Origin: Emmonsiellopsis sp. PD_33
Taxonomy: Eukaryota; Ascomycota; Eurotiomycetes; Onygenales; Ajellomycetaceae
NCBI GenBank assembly: GCA_032988165.1
Contig: JANTQF010000046.1
Span: 62,001 to 126,000, forward strand
Direction: 5' to 3'
DNA length: 64,000 nt
Of this stretch, positions 49,639 to 61,766 are shown piece by piece. The notes under the pieces are model-generated. The model had not been told where the DNA came from. It searched no databases and saw only the letters and a program-made list of their open reading frames with translations. Position numbers and translations under genes: made by a program. Each line of letters opens with the position of its first letter. Position 1 is the first letter of the stretch.

Positions 49639-52038
49639 TTCTGTGCTTCCTCTCCCAGTAGTAGGCTTTTTCAAGTTGCTATTAAAGATAATGCTAACTA
49701 ATTAAATCTACTAGGAAGAAGATACAAACCCAGAGGCAGCCTTCTTTATCTCATTACTACCACTGCAAGCTGCAAAAACCTCAGTTTTGAATACTTATAT
49801 TATTACCTATAAAGAACTCTTGCTACAACCAGCTAGGTGTCCAGTTCCAGGTTGTATTAACCTAATATCTAACTCCTCCACCAGAATAACAATAGCTTAG
49901 CATGAGAGCTTTAAAAGCAAGATTGAATATAGCCTTGCATAGTTCTTCTTTAATACTGAACTTTCTAGTGGTACTATCAATCAATTCCTCATCTCACCCT
50001 ATCTTCACACTGTTATCAATGGACTCTCCTTCCACACTACCCAACAGTTCCATAGCATTATTAATAGTGGCCTAACCACAGATGAGGCACAATGTGATGA
50101 ATTTATTGACACCATAATATTAATAACATCCACTGATGAAATAATAATCAATATTACTCTCTCACACTAAAGAGTAAATAATGTTATTCACTGATTACTT
50201 AAGTACCTTTCATTCAAGGACTTCTTACAGTATGTATCTATACAGCAGTTCTCCAAGTCAAACTAATAAATATATACTGAGATGCATACAGCCAACTGGT
50301 GATGAGATATACAATAAAAACTTCCAGTCTGCTCAACACTAGTTTTATTGGTCTTTGCCTCTGATAAGACACAGCTCTTCATGCATCATGGGGATCAGGT
50401 ATCTTAGTCTATATACTTTACTATTAGAAACCTTCCCCATAAGATTTACTGTGCACAAAAGATAATTAGTCTTCAGAAGATTACCTATCTTCCTATTATT
50501 AAGAAGATTGATCAAGTCATAAAGATCCAGCTTTATCATGCTTGTATAGCTGAGATACTTAAGTGTAAGTCTTAGTGATCTTACCTATACTAGCAGGTAC
50601 TAATAATGCTATAGCTATTAAGGCCTTGGGTACTACTAGCATGTTTGTTGAATGTGCTGATGGTTATGTTTGATACTATTTCCTAATAGTAGCTAGATTC
50701 ATAGCTGACTATAAAGAGTAAGTTTTGATTATAGGTATAAAAAATAATCAGCACTATTCAATCTGTCTTATTCCCCTCATTGAGCATCAAGACCTCTTAA
50801 AGATCTTCCCAACACATACATATAGACAGATGCAGGGCCAGATTCAGCAGTAAGAGGATAATCCCTTATCCATTAATTCTATCATGACTGTTTATAATAT
50901 CAACTTCTTTGCCTGGTGCTACTCATGAATTAATATTCATGAAGCAATGATAATTGATATTCTCCATTAATTACTTAAGGGTATAGTTTAGTACCTAGTT
51001 GAATAGCTTCAGGAAATGGTTCAGAACCTTATCAAATCTACCTGATAAACTAAGAATCAGGTAATCCTACTAATATCTCAGGTAGGTGGAACAGAACAGC
51101 TTAATAACTAATTTAAGTATGTTCCTCCCTACTCAGATCTTCAGCATTTTATCAACTTCAGCTGCTTTAAACAGTGATTTGGGTTATAGTGCAAGGCCCT
51201 ATCATAACAGTTAATTCCAGTCATTACTTCTTTACTACTCCATTAGTGCTAACCTGCCCTCCTATATGTCTGAGCTGTGATTGACTTTCTATTCTATGCA
51301 TAGTACTACTCTCATGATGATGAAACCCTAGAATACTTAAAGAATACTCTGAAGTGAATTAATGTGCTTAAATGGACATTTCATCTTTATTATCTATCCC
51401 CTAAGAAATGTGACCCACCTAATGTTAGTCACTTTAACTTTGCAAAATTCTATATTCTTATCCACTACATTGAGTTCATTCATAAATATGGAACTCTAAA
51501 TAGCTTTAATACTGAGTACAGTGAGACTGGCCATAAATACCATGTAAAGGCCTATTATTATAATATCAACAAATATATTAGCCATGAACAGTAGTTGATC
51601 AAGCACAGTCAGAGGCATATACATATAGTAGAGTCAGAGAACATATTACTTCATGCTAATACTATTAGTTTAAGTACAGTTACAGCTGAAGATTAACTTG
51701 AGATAAAGTTAACTACCACATTATGAGCTATTAACTTAAAGAATATCTTATGATATTCTTCACAAGAAGACCTCTATTAATTGCTACCACATCATATCAC
51801 AACAGTCAGAGAGGTAGCTAAGAGGCTGGACCATATACATGAGATTTTCCTGCATGCATTATTAATTTTTATTGCACACAGGTGTCTTCAGCTTACTAGC
51901 AAGAAGGACTAGTACCCTATCTTGCAATTAATACTTAACTATTACATACAGGTGCATGAGTTAGTTACAATATGAAAATAAGATGGGTGAGATCCATCTG
52001 ACACAGATTATCTTATTAAGGAGAAGATTCAATGCATG

Positions 52039-52046
52039 CCTGCATG
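52039..52046. repeat. 8-bp target-site duplication, left copy
   Basis: CCTGCATG, identical to 52,415-52,422. Confidence 0.92.
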
Positions 52047-52414
52047 TAGTGTTGTTTTTTTTCGGGTTCAGGTTGAAAAACTGCCTCGGGCGCCCGCCCG
52101 AACGGGTTATCAGGTCGGGGGGGGTCAACCCGAAAAGCCCGTTGCGGGTTGGCGCTAGTCCCAAATAGGCTTAGCGCCGGCCATATTAGGCTTAGCGCGT
52201 TCCAAATCTGGATTAGCGCGCCAAGGCCTGAGCGCACTAACCGCATTGGGACTGCGCTAAGCCTAATATGGCCGGCGCTAAACCTATTTGGGACTAGCGC
52301 CAACCCGTCGGGTTTGAAAAAGCCCGTCGGGTTTGGCGCCTCGGGCCCGACATAGGGCTTTTTTCTTTTCGGGTTTGAAACCCGGCGGGTTCGCGGGTCG
52401 GGTTTACAACACTA
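52047..52414. mobile_element. hAT-like MITE, CpG-rich and undamaged
   Basis: 368 bp, beginning TAGTGTTGT and ending ACAACACTA (9-bp terminal inverted repeat), with an 8-bp duplication CCTGCATG, the hAT signature. Subterminal CGGGTT/AACCCG words are typical of hAT ends. Inside, two long arms (about 52,139-52,200 and 52,255-52,312) are inverse complements sharing GGCGCTAGTCCCAAATAGG and GCCGGCCATATTAGG. There is no coding capacity, so it depends on a transposase elsewhere. It is full of CpG while all surrounding DNA has almost none. Confidence 0.92.
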
Positions 52415-52422
52415 CCTGCATG
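52415..52422. repeat. 8-bp target-site duplication, right copy
   Basis: CCTGCATG. Removing the MITE and this copy (376 bp, 1 mod 3) joins transposase frame 1 to frame 2 exactly, reading IQCMPAWQGALSQWQQDYI. Confidence 0.92.
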
Positions 52423-53256
52423 GCAGGGAGCACTTAGCCAATGGCAGCAAGACTATATTTGATTGACTAATGGAAAAGCTTGTAATGGGAACAAGATGAT
52501 AGATGGGCCTTTTAAAGGGCAGATAGTTAGTCAGCTCTTACTGATAGTAACTGTAATTGACTCTGATGTTCAAGTGAACAAGCATGGAAGGATTCCCAAC
52601 CAAAATGAAAACACATATTATACTAGAGCACTTATTGATGTCCTTCAACTGTGTTTCAGGAAGCCACATGATGTTCATAGCATGTATGAAGTAGAGATAT
52701 ATGCAGAGCCCAATCCATCTAACAATAATCTAAGTCATCATATATGCAAGTATCATTTCTATCCTGTGGAGGCTATACAGTGCAGTGCTCACTTTATTCC
52801 AACACAGCTGAGTAATGTGCATGCAAATTTCACCATCAAGAGATTCTATGTCAATAATTATATTGATTGGGACTAATATAATATTTTGTATAGTGAAATG
52901 TGGTTAGAAGATGAGCTTCAGTCAGCAAATAAATAAGCATTCCAGTTAAAAGCTAGTATCAGAGAGTGAGAGTCAGTGGTTCAGGATCCAACTGAGAACA
53001 AAGAGAATAGTATAGGTAAGGATGAAGAGAGTAATATAGATGAGGATGATAAGAATGAAGAGAGAATTCTAAGTGACTCAAGTAGTTATTCTATAATTTC
53101 AGATGATTAATAGTAATAAGTGGTTGAGAGGAGTAATGAAGTAGAAGACAGGTAGGTTAATAGAATAATCAAACATACTAGTCTCAAAGAAGTTAGGGCC
53201 ACACCATATTGCACTCACATTTTCTCTTACCACACTGTAATGTGATGAGCATATTC

Positions 53257-53308
53257 CTCAGCTTAAGTCAGCAGGCCAGGCCAGCAGGCCAGACTGGCTT
53301 AAACTAAG
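53257..53308. repeat. Interrupted CTTAAG palindrome with extended arms
   Basis: GAGCATATTCCTCAGCTTAAG on the left faces CTTAAACTAAGGAATGTGCTC on the right, separated by a 30-bp GCAGGCC-rich spacer. It lies just after the transposase stop. Confidence 0.85.
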
Positions 53309-54010
53309 GAATGTGCTCATTATGTTACAGCCACATTGCACTGTGGTGATTTCACTGGCCTTTATAGTAGATTGGTAAAAAAAAAGAGGTTAATGAAATT
53401 ACATTGATTTGAACTGACATTCAAAGTTGGGTGATATAATTTTGATCCTCACTGGGCTACTTAGTCACTAAGGTGAATGATACTTTTAGTGTAGTCTAAA
53501 ATATATATATATATACTTTAGTAAATCTCTCATCCATGGTATCATTTAAGATAGATGGGATCCTATTATTAGACTAAAATACATTAAAACTTGATGATAC
53601 TACATGATTGCATTGTTAAAGATAGCATAATTTCTTGTGGAAAGTTAAATGATGCTGAATACATTAATTATAGTAGTAATGTTATACTATCATGTTGTGA
53701 TGTACATCCTTGGAAATATATATATATAACCTGACTGCCTCACCCCCTGTGTCAAGCCAATAAGACCTTAACACTCTGATATTAAATTCACCAACAGTAC
53801 TGCCACATGGAGGAGTTTATATGCTAGTATGAAATCAAATATAAATTATTACTACTTACTGTATGATTTGAACTTTGAACACTGTCAGCCTGTTATAATG
53901 CATCTAGTTTTAAAAAAGTCATCATCTATCTTCCTAATCATTGTGGTGGGGAGATGGATGATGATGTCAGTTATTACCTTATATTATATTTTATACTCCA
54001 TCTAGGGTAG

Positions 54011-54026
54011 CCTGGCTTAAGCTGAG
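54011..54026. repeat. CTTAAG-core palindrome, half-site
   Basis: CCTGGCTTAAGCTGAG followed by GAATGTGCT, the same arm as at 53,298-53,320. Confidence 0.75.
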
Positions 54027-55320
54027 GAATGTGCTTCTCATGTTGTATGATATTTAGAGTGGAAATGATGCAGTCTGTACATAAATAAATGATTATCATA
54101 TATTTATAATAATATAATCTACTTGTATGTTGCTGCATTCAATTTTCATATTCCTATTTTTTTTTTTTCATACTATGCATATAAATTGTGTGTCTCTTTA
54201 ACCTCTCATTCACAATATGTGAGTTTTTTGAACATGTCACAGGCCATACTATGTGAGTAAATAGTACCCAAGATTAAGGTATTCTTAAAGGTTGATAGTG
54301 CAGCATATCATGATATATACATATCATTGAAGAGGGGGATGGCAAAGTACAGGCTTCTTGATTTAAATTTATAAAGAGAGTAAAGCAAGGGGAAACTGCT
54401 ACTAGTGTTTAAGTATGTGTTTGAGAGCCATCTTAGGATATTCTAAAATATCCCATTTCTGGTTAGGGAAAATTGCCTGGATGCCATGGCACAGCAGTGC
54501 AAGAACAACTAGAGACAACACAAGTCATAAAGGAATGAGAGGTTGCTTGACAGCACAGTGACTTCTAATCAAGATAATTACTGCACATCACTAGATAGCT
54601 AATCAGAGGATCAGGATAGCATTGCCAACCTGAATGTTCAGAGGCAAGGGCAGCAGGAGAGGATTTTAACATATACTCAGCAGATTATCATATATAATTT
54701 TGAAATAGATTCAGTAGTAATGTGTCTGATGAATGATTTAATACCAGAGGCAAATAAAAAGAAGACTGATATATAAAATGACTTGAATTGTATACAGTTA
54801 AGTCTTCTTTACTAACTTATTAAAAGTGAGCTTTTAATAATCTACAATTAGTATAAAATATGATATCTGGGCTTCAGTCAGTTTGATTCAGTGCAAATAT
54901 GTGATGAACATTCTTTTCAAATAGCAATGAAAGAGATGGATGCTAATGAATGAGAATAATATAAATTCTATATCACCAGTAAAGTGGAATAAATTATATT
55001 GAAGCTGGAGTTTTCAGTGTGTATACTACAATTCACTGTTATTAATACTGCCAGGAGAAAAAGACTAACTTGAATTTGCTGGTGAAAAGGAGCACTCATG
55101 TCTGTTACTAATTAATGAATGATACATTATGTGTGGTTCTTTATTTATATTCTCACTTACATGAATATAAACTTTACTTTACAGGCAAAGTTTGCTAGCA
55201 TTTCTTACTCCCTAACTTTCTTCTTCTTCTTCCATGCCTACTGTTGCACCCAACTAAATGTCAATATTATATAAGAATCTTAGATGAGTATGAACTACAA
55301 GCTCAAGACTGTGTACAGAC

Positions 55321-55353
55321 CTCAGCTTAAATCCAGTCCTGACTTAAGCTGAG
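55321..55353. repeat. Interrupted CTTAAG palindrome
   Basis: CTCAGCTTAA and CTTAAGCTGAG arms are separated by about 12 bp; the outer flanks GTACAGAC and GACTCTGTAC extend the symmetry. Confidence 0.8.
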
Positions 55354-55473
55354 GACTCTGTACTTGAAATATACTGATTAGAACATTATAGGTACTTTCT
55401 GCATCTCAGTTACAATCAATATGAGTCTTAACTACCCACTCAAGTTCTATACAATTCTTTGCTTAAGCTGGAG

Positions 55474-55489
55474 CTGAGCTTAAGCTGAG
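55474..55489. repeat. CTTAAG-core palindrome variant
   Basis: CTGAGCTTAAGCTGAG, next to a second half-site GCTTAAGCTG at 55,461. Confidence 0.85.
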
Positions 55490-55999
55490 GTCTATCTGCT
55501 AATAACATATTGAATGCAAGATAATAAAACCCAAATAAGAGTAAAATGACTCTATTACAGAAACAACCTGAAGTGAATGCAGTTAGTAATCAGAAGCATG
55601 ATTCTTAGACTGTTGGGAGAAGAATAGCATTCTTACCCCCTCATGGGGAATTAAGTACTAATAGTAATTAAAACATTATAGTTAGCTGATTAGTATTATT
55701 ATCATCAAGGCCTTCTAGTCTAAATTAACAGGATGGATATCACTAGTCTGGTAAATAAATTGATTCCTAGAGTGATGCTATTAACTCAGCTCTGTTAGAG
55801 TAGTAGGATGTGTTTCAGGTTGATTATTTACCTATATCCTTCTAATACTAGTTCTTATTGACATTTAGAGGTTTAGGAATTATCAGCTAGATATCCATAA
55901 GCATCACAACTAACAGTAAGTAATAGTAACTTTCTGTGGTCATTGCCAACCATCTTGAGCCAATCTAAAGGCCTTAACACACATCTGAGTTGGGCTAAC

Positions 56000-57400
56000 C
56001 ATCAACAAACTTGTTTATAGCAGAGCTTTGAGAGTCACAGTGGTGATATAGAGATTAACACAGAGGGATTAAAGGAGTTAGAAGGATTAATGTGTTATAA
56101 TGATGCAGTAAGTATGATTTATTATTCTACCTTTCTATACAAGGAATGCTAATTGCTAGGAATTGTGAAGTAGGATTTTTCTAATAATGATTTTGACCTG
56201 AATGCAGATGGAGGTTTTAAGAGGCAGAGGACTAATGATGCTCTATTACAAGTCACATTGAATAATGAAAGTACTGATTTGAGAGGTAAAGATAAATCAG
56301 AGCTTGATCTAGCTGCAGGGTCATACTATAAACTTATGAGTGGAAATGTTATTTAGGACTTGAGGTGGATAGAGGTTACAAGATAGAATAAGGTAGACTG
56401 TTCAGTAACAAATAGAAGAGTTTTAAACATGGTAAAGAATCTCTTATTCATATGGCTATTCACTGGGGTTAACTGGGAACATAAGCTTGATGTGTGACTA
56501 ACATTATGGCCCTTGACAGTGGGTAAGAACCATATGAATCATCTGATCCTTAGTACTTGACTATTTACTAGGGATTATAATAGTCAGAATAAGAGTGAGT
56601 TTGAGTTAGAGATTAATGATGAAGATAATGTGTCATAGATCCCATCATCTGAGGAGGCAAAAAAGATATATATAGAATTACTACTATTAGATGGAAGATT
56701 ACTATCTAACATGCAACAAATTATTAATAATGTGGGTAGCCAATAATCACATTTCAATGCACAATTTCATGAGATAGTAGATATATACCACTTTACTGAA
56801 TCCAGCAATCTGAAGGCACAGATTGTATAGTTATTAAAGGATGATAACTTTACAGCTATATCTGGAGAAAGAAAGGTATGTGTCATAGGAATCTGTACAT
56901 ATACATGCATGTACTAACTTGCAGTGTATAAAATGCAAAGGATCATTTTCTATCTGATATTATTATATAAGGTATTGTAAAGTATTTCTTTGGTTAGAGA
57001 GGATTTGAGCTTGATGTTCATCCTTCAACAGTAAAGTGGTTTAATCTAATTCCAGTCAGAGTAGTGACAGTGATGGCAGGTGGGATATACCATGCAATAA
57101 CAGAATATGAAGAGACAGAGATATATAAGGTATTTAAGATAGAGGCTTTTCAGAATGAGCATAAGTTATTATTTGCTGGATACAATGTCAATCAGTGCTA
57201 ACATATGGTGCAGGGGTATACAAATAAATGTACAATACATGGTGTAAACAGGGAGAGCTGTGGAAGACAAAGGTGACAGAGCTCTTACAGAAGAAGGTGA
57301 TAAAGGTAGCAGGAAGAGAGGTAATAGTTGAGGAGGAGTAGGCACAGTTTATTGAAAGTGCTTTTGTTGATTCAATTGAAGATCTTGAGGATATTAAATA
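56000..57400 (+). pseudogene. Unknown ORF, last gene of the composite block
   Basis: A plus-strand frame with few stops for this region reads DGGFKRQRTNDALLQVTLN, then DKSELDLAAGSYYKLMSG, then NLLFIWLFTGVNW, to about 56,880. After a possible intron, GFELDVHPSTVKWFN and YHAITEYEETEIYKVFKIE follow at about 57,000-57,180. No family is recognised. It is co-oriented with the transposase and SNF2 ORFs and is followed at once by a palindrome cluster. Confidence 0.4.
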
Positions 57401-57463
57401 GTAGTTATTATATTTACAGGTTGCAAATATTAATCATATTAATATGATTATGGGTTTACTGTC

Positions 57464-57569
57464 CTTAGCTTAAGCTAAGAAGAGTGTGGCAATGCAGTAT
57501 TAACTATCCTCAGCTTAAGCTAAGGAGAGTGTGACAATGCAGTATTAACTATCCTCAGCTTAAGCTGAG
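57464..57569. repeat. Cluster of three CTTAAG palindromes in tandem
   Basis: Sites at 57,464-57,479 (CTTAGCTTAAGCTAAG), 57,509-57,524 (CTCAGCTTAAGCTAAG) and 57,554-57,569 (perfect). They are spaced exactly 45 bp apart by the repeated spacer GAGTGTGACAATGCAGTATT. Confidence 0.92.
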
Positions 57570-60500
57570 GACAGTGTGTGAATCAAGGATGATATGTCAA
57601 TCAGGAGAGTATGTTAATTGAGGATGTTATGCTGGGCAAGTGCTAATTAAAAATAGTATGTTAATTGAGGAAAGTGTGTCAATTGGAGGATGCATTTGAT
57701 GAAGACAGTTAATTTTGAATAGCATGCTATATTATGAATTATAGAACTTATAGATATATTACAAGTTTTGAAAAGGATAGCTCATACACACCAGCCATAA
57801 TTCATAGTGTTCCAGAGAGGTGTGAAGTTTCTGGAAATGCCAAGCCCCTAGCTGGTACAGATTATGAGGCCAATGCACAGATCAGAGAGATAAGCTAAGC
57901 TACTAAGTCTTGCTAAAGCTGCTAAGCTGCTCCTAGCCAGCCCCTAGCTTAAAAAAAAATTGCCAATGAAATTATGTATATGAACTGTAGTATGGAACAG
58001 TGTACTCAACAATTTTTAAATGTGGAAATGCAAGACACTTGATTATATAAAGGTAAGAGTTAACCTAGATATCCAGTGGAATCTAACTGAAAACCCAGTT
58101 AAAGTCAGCTATGGGTTAAGATAAATCTGGAGAGGATTAATGGAGATTCAATAATAGGTAGAGAAATATAAAATATAGGCTAATTAATAATTCTAGGAGA
58201 ACATTATTATAATGAGCATAGAAATGAATTTTGGAGATGATAGCTCTAAGTACTGATCTGATTATTAACTATAGGAATCAATAATCAGCTATTTTATATA
58301 TAGAGTGTTTGATAGAGTCACTAATGGGGATTCAGAGTGCTTATGATCAGTTGATAAAGCTCTAACTTGAATTAAATAGAAAATATTATAGTACTGAGCT
58401 GTGTAGTTAACACTATCTATAAGTATTCTAAAGTTAGAATAAACTACTAACCTGTTGATTTTATTATAGGAACATATTTAATAGGAAAAAAAGCTGAATA
58501 AAGCCAGCCATTCAAAATGTGACATATATAATTATACTAATGAGGAGAATATCTTTTAGCATTTCTTCCAGAAGTTTACTTCAGATAAATTTCATTAGAT
58601 ATTCTATTAGACTGGGCTGATCCTAAACTATGAACAGTCTGATTTCATAGAGTAATAATATATTAAATGTATGTGTTAGCATCTGCAATTCTGAAGATTA
58701 ATAGCTTATACCTCACCTAGAAATATATGTGAATCTTGCTACCCAGATTAAGCTGTGAGATGATCTAGTTGAAAGAGATGAGAATAGATATATTCAAGTT
58801 GAAGTATAAAATAAAGTTATTGATTTTTAGAATCATATAACCTCTGTGGAATAATACAGTGGTGTAGGTCAGGGGAACTTTGTAGAGCTGATTACCCATT
58901 AAAAATTCAAAAAGAAATGGAAGTCCAATTCTAAAGTTAAGAAGGCTGTAAAGAAGAAGATATGCTTTATCTTCATCTCAGAGCAGATAGGATCTATGAC
59001 TTTATAAGGTATAACCTATGGCTTTGGATGTGGGATGTGAATTAGTAGCACTGAGTGTATTTTCAGAGCATATTTCTTCCATAAAAATCTGAATAAAATG
59101 AATTACTAGTTGTAGAGCTAAACATATTAGATAGAGAATAAAGAATTTGATGGTTTCATTGTGGAGGAGATAATTCTAATGCATGGTTAGAGAGAATATA
59201 TGAGTAGGAATTTTCAACTGAGTAATTATATATTCATTTTGAATTACTTTCTATATATCTTCCATATAGTATTAGTTTAATTTCAGTATATTCACTGCTG
59301 TTAGGTAGTAAAATAAAGCATTTATAAAGCATTCCTAATATCTATCTTAATGATATGATGGAGGGTGTGGGAAATTACTGCACCTACTCTTTATTATTAG
59401 TATGCACTCACTTCATAGATCTATATATATATATTTTGGAGCTATTAGTAGCTAGTTTGTATGCATATTCTAAAAATGATGAGAGTTCATATCATATATT
59501 ATCTTAAAAGACATCAGTATGAGCTCATTCCATAGTTGTATTTGAGTTGGCTGGTTTAGTATATAGAAAATAAAAAGAGATGATGTTGATTTTAGAGGTG
59601 AACTGGAAGTGAGTAAATAAAGTGATATGTTAATTGTCAGGTGGAATGATCAGATGATGCCTGATTTATTATAAAATACCCATCTTTTCCTCTTCCTCTT
59701 CCTCTTTCTTCTTCTTCAATCATGTGCCTGATAGTCTAATATTTATCCACCTCCCCTCCTTCTGTAAGTATTAGAATTTATCCTCCCCTTCCTTGCTCAC
59801 CTTGAAAGATCAGGTAAGTAGTCATTTCATTTGAAGAAGTTTGGACTTTAGAAGATGTGAGAACTGATAAAGTTAGAGACTATAAAATCATAGCCAAAAC
59901 AATAGCTAGTGAAACACCCACATGCAAGATTAGATTAAAGAAGGATCTAGAGGGTAGAGAACTAGCTGTTATAAATAACAATGAAGAGAATATCATCTAT
60001 TATTATTACATTTTGGAATATATATACCCAAAGAACTTAAAGAGACCCTGTAACTATGTCATTGAGTTGAGAAACTTCTGTTCCAATTGTGTATGAGATA
60101 AGAAATTCTGCCAGGAAGTTCTGAAAGTGCTATCAGAGAGTATTATAGTTACACATGCCATACATGTCTCCTATATGAATATCATGAATGATACTATTAA
60201 GGACATGTATTAAATAGGCCTGCTGAATAAGGTAGAGAAGATCAAGCTAGAGTTGGTAGAGTTAATTGTAGAGGAAAGTAAAGTAAAAAAGAAAAAAAAT
60301 GTGTAGATAGTTATTAATGAGCAGATAGTAGATTTAGAGCTAATAAAAATAGAAGCTAAAAAAATTACTATACTTAATGTGATGACCTCTGAACTTAAGT
60401 AAAGTAGGAAAGTTAGAGAGATCATACTCAAGTAGTTATCTATAGCTCTTTTACTGATGAAGATAAATGAATTCCTTGAATGATTATTTTAATCTAGCTA

Positions 60501-61348
60501 ATAAATTATGAATCAGAATATAAAGAAACATTTTGAGGAGATTAGAGGTGCAATGAACATCTTGAAGCATAAATTAGTAATAATAGAGTTTAAGCTGCCT
60601 CCTTTCATTCAGAATGTATGTATAATAAATCCAATATAAATAACTTATTACTAATTTATATCTTATTTATATAGTAGAAGTAAAAGTTATCTACTTCTAG
60701 AGAAATACTATCTCTAAGCTCAAAATGATGCCCACACCCCTCTATATTTATAATTCTAATAAAAAGTTTCTCAGATATTCATGTAGAGATGATGTGTAGT
60801 TCCTCACTTCTGACTACTATGCTGAAGTCTATCCCCCAATCTGGGGAATATCATGGGTAATACTCTTTAATTGTCAGACTATCAAACCCTGGCAGTGTGA
60901 TCATTAATGAAGAATTGGAGATGGCTATGAAATTAGAGGAGGTAGATGGAATGGAGGATATGGAGGTAAAGAAGAATGAGTATGGTTTTTTCTAGGTTTT
61001 TTAGAATGAGTTATAGGTCTGTTTTTTCTTTTTTTTTTTCTAGATATGTAGATAGAGATAATACAATGAATGGATGTTCTTTTTAATTATTTCTCTATTC
61101 TAAAAATGAAAATATAATGAAATATCAAAGTTCTACCCTGAGAGTAATGTATACACAGTAAATTCAATGCTCTATAGTTATATCATAGCTCTGACATGTA
61201 GAATGATGGTAGGATGATGTGGTAATTAATCTTCATTATAATTTACTTTTTGATATATTTATTAGAGTATTATGTCAGACAAATTGTTAATGAAATATTA
61301 ACATTATATTTTAAAGAATAGTAGGAATACTGTTAAATTGAGGTTTAC
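57570..61348. other. AT-rich repeat-derived sequence, unresolved
   Basis: Repeats of TGTCAATTGAGG-like words continue to about 57,700. Beyond that no conserved domain is readable. A plus-strand frame at 59,857-60,096 (MRTDKVRDYKIIAKTIASE, ending RNFCSNCV) follows a pyrimidine-rich, promoter-like tract (59,690-59,800) and could be the 5' end of an eroded transposon gene. Confidence 0.4.
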
Positions 61349-61659
61349 TATCTGTGAGAACCACAGGCTCACAGGGTGAAGATCTAAGGCTGCCAGGCCA
61401 GAGAGCCTTTAAAGGAGTAAGCCTAGGGGGCTCAGGGGTTGCAATGATAGAGGCTTACATAAGACTTACCTAAGTAGGCCTGAGACCTTAATATATATAA
61501 CCTTTACTAGCTCTCTACCTTTATAGAGCCAGTAAATAGCTTTCCTATATTCTTACCCTTACATTCAATATAATCAACCCTTTATACTATATGTTTATAT
61601 TCTCTCACATCATTTTATAATCTCTATACTCTACTCTATGAGTAATCCTTACAATTCTA
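61349..61659. repeat. Probable solo LTR of a second retroelement family
   Basis: A 311-bp segment flanked on both sides by TTTAC (61,344-61,348 and 61,660-61,664). Its ends read TATCTGTG and ATTCTA, consistent with TG..CA ends decayed to TA..TA. Inside are a GC-richer start (GTGAGAACCACAGGCTCACA), a TATATATAA promoter-like word and a TAG/CTC-rich end. No internal domain adjoins it. The boundaries rest on the duplication alone. Confidence 0.5.
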
Positions 61660-61766
61660 TTTACTCTTCTTAATAGCACTTAAGGGAATGATCTGTTGTG
61701 AATATATGCATTTAATACTTAAAATTAATGATGATAACAATAATTTCATCAAGTTAAAATGATGGC

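Larger units (their letters stand above)
48476..53110 (+). pseudogene. Plavaka/CACTA-like transposase, split by a MITE
   Basis: Conserved blocks on the plus strand are VFASDKTQLFM with YFTIRNLP (about 50,345-50,450), VIDFLFYA and SHDDETLEYLKNTL (about 51,275-51,355), HFNFAKFYILIHYIEFIHKYG then FNTEYSETGHKYHVKAYY (about 51,430-51,560), and a C-terminus with TRALIDVLQL and IKRFYVNNYIDWD (to 52,876), then an acidic tail. This is the Plavaka-type layout, a family related to CACTA transposases. The region before about 50,560 is in another frame; GTAAGT near 50,568 could begin an intron. A 368-bp MITE interrupts the gene at 52,047. The start is uncertain: a basic Ser/Pro-rich frame from 48,476 may be the N-terminus or a separate small gene. 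Many RIP-type stops. Confidence 0.75.
53111..55990. other. Unresolved part of the composite block
   Basis: No recognisable gene. It contains an (AT)n run near 53,500, four palindrome sites listed separately, a small plus-strand frame near 54,860-55,050 without domain similarity, and a CTT microsatellite near 55,210-55,225. Confidence 0.4.
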
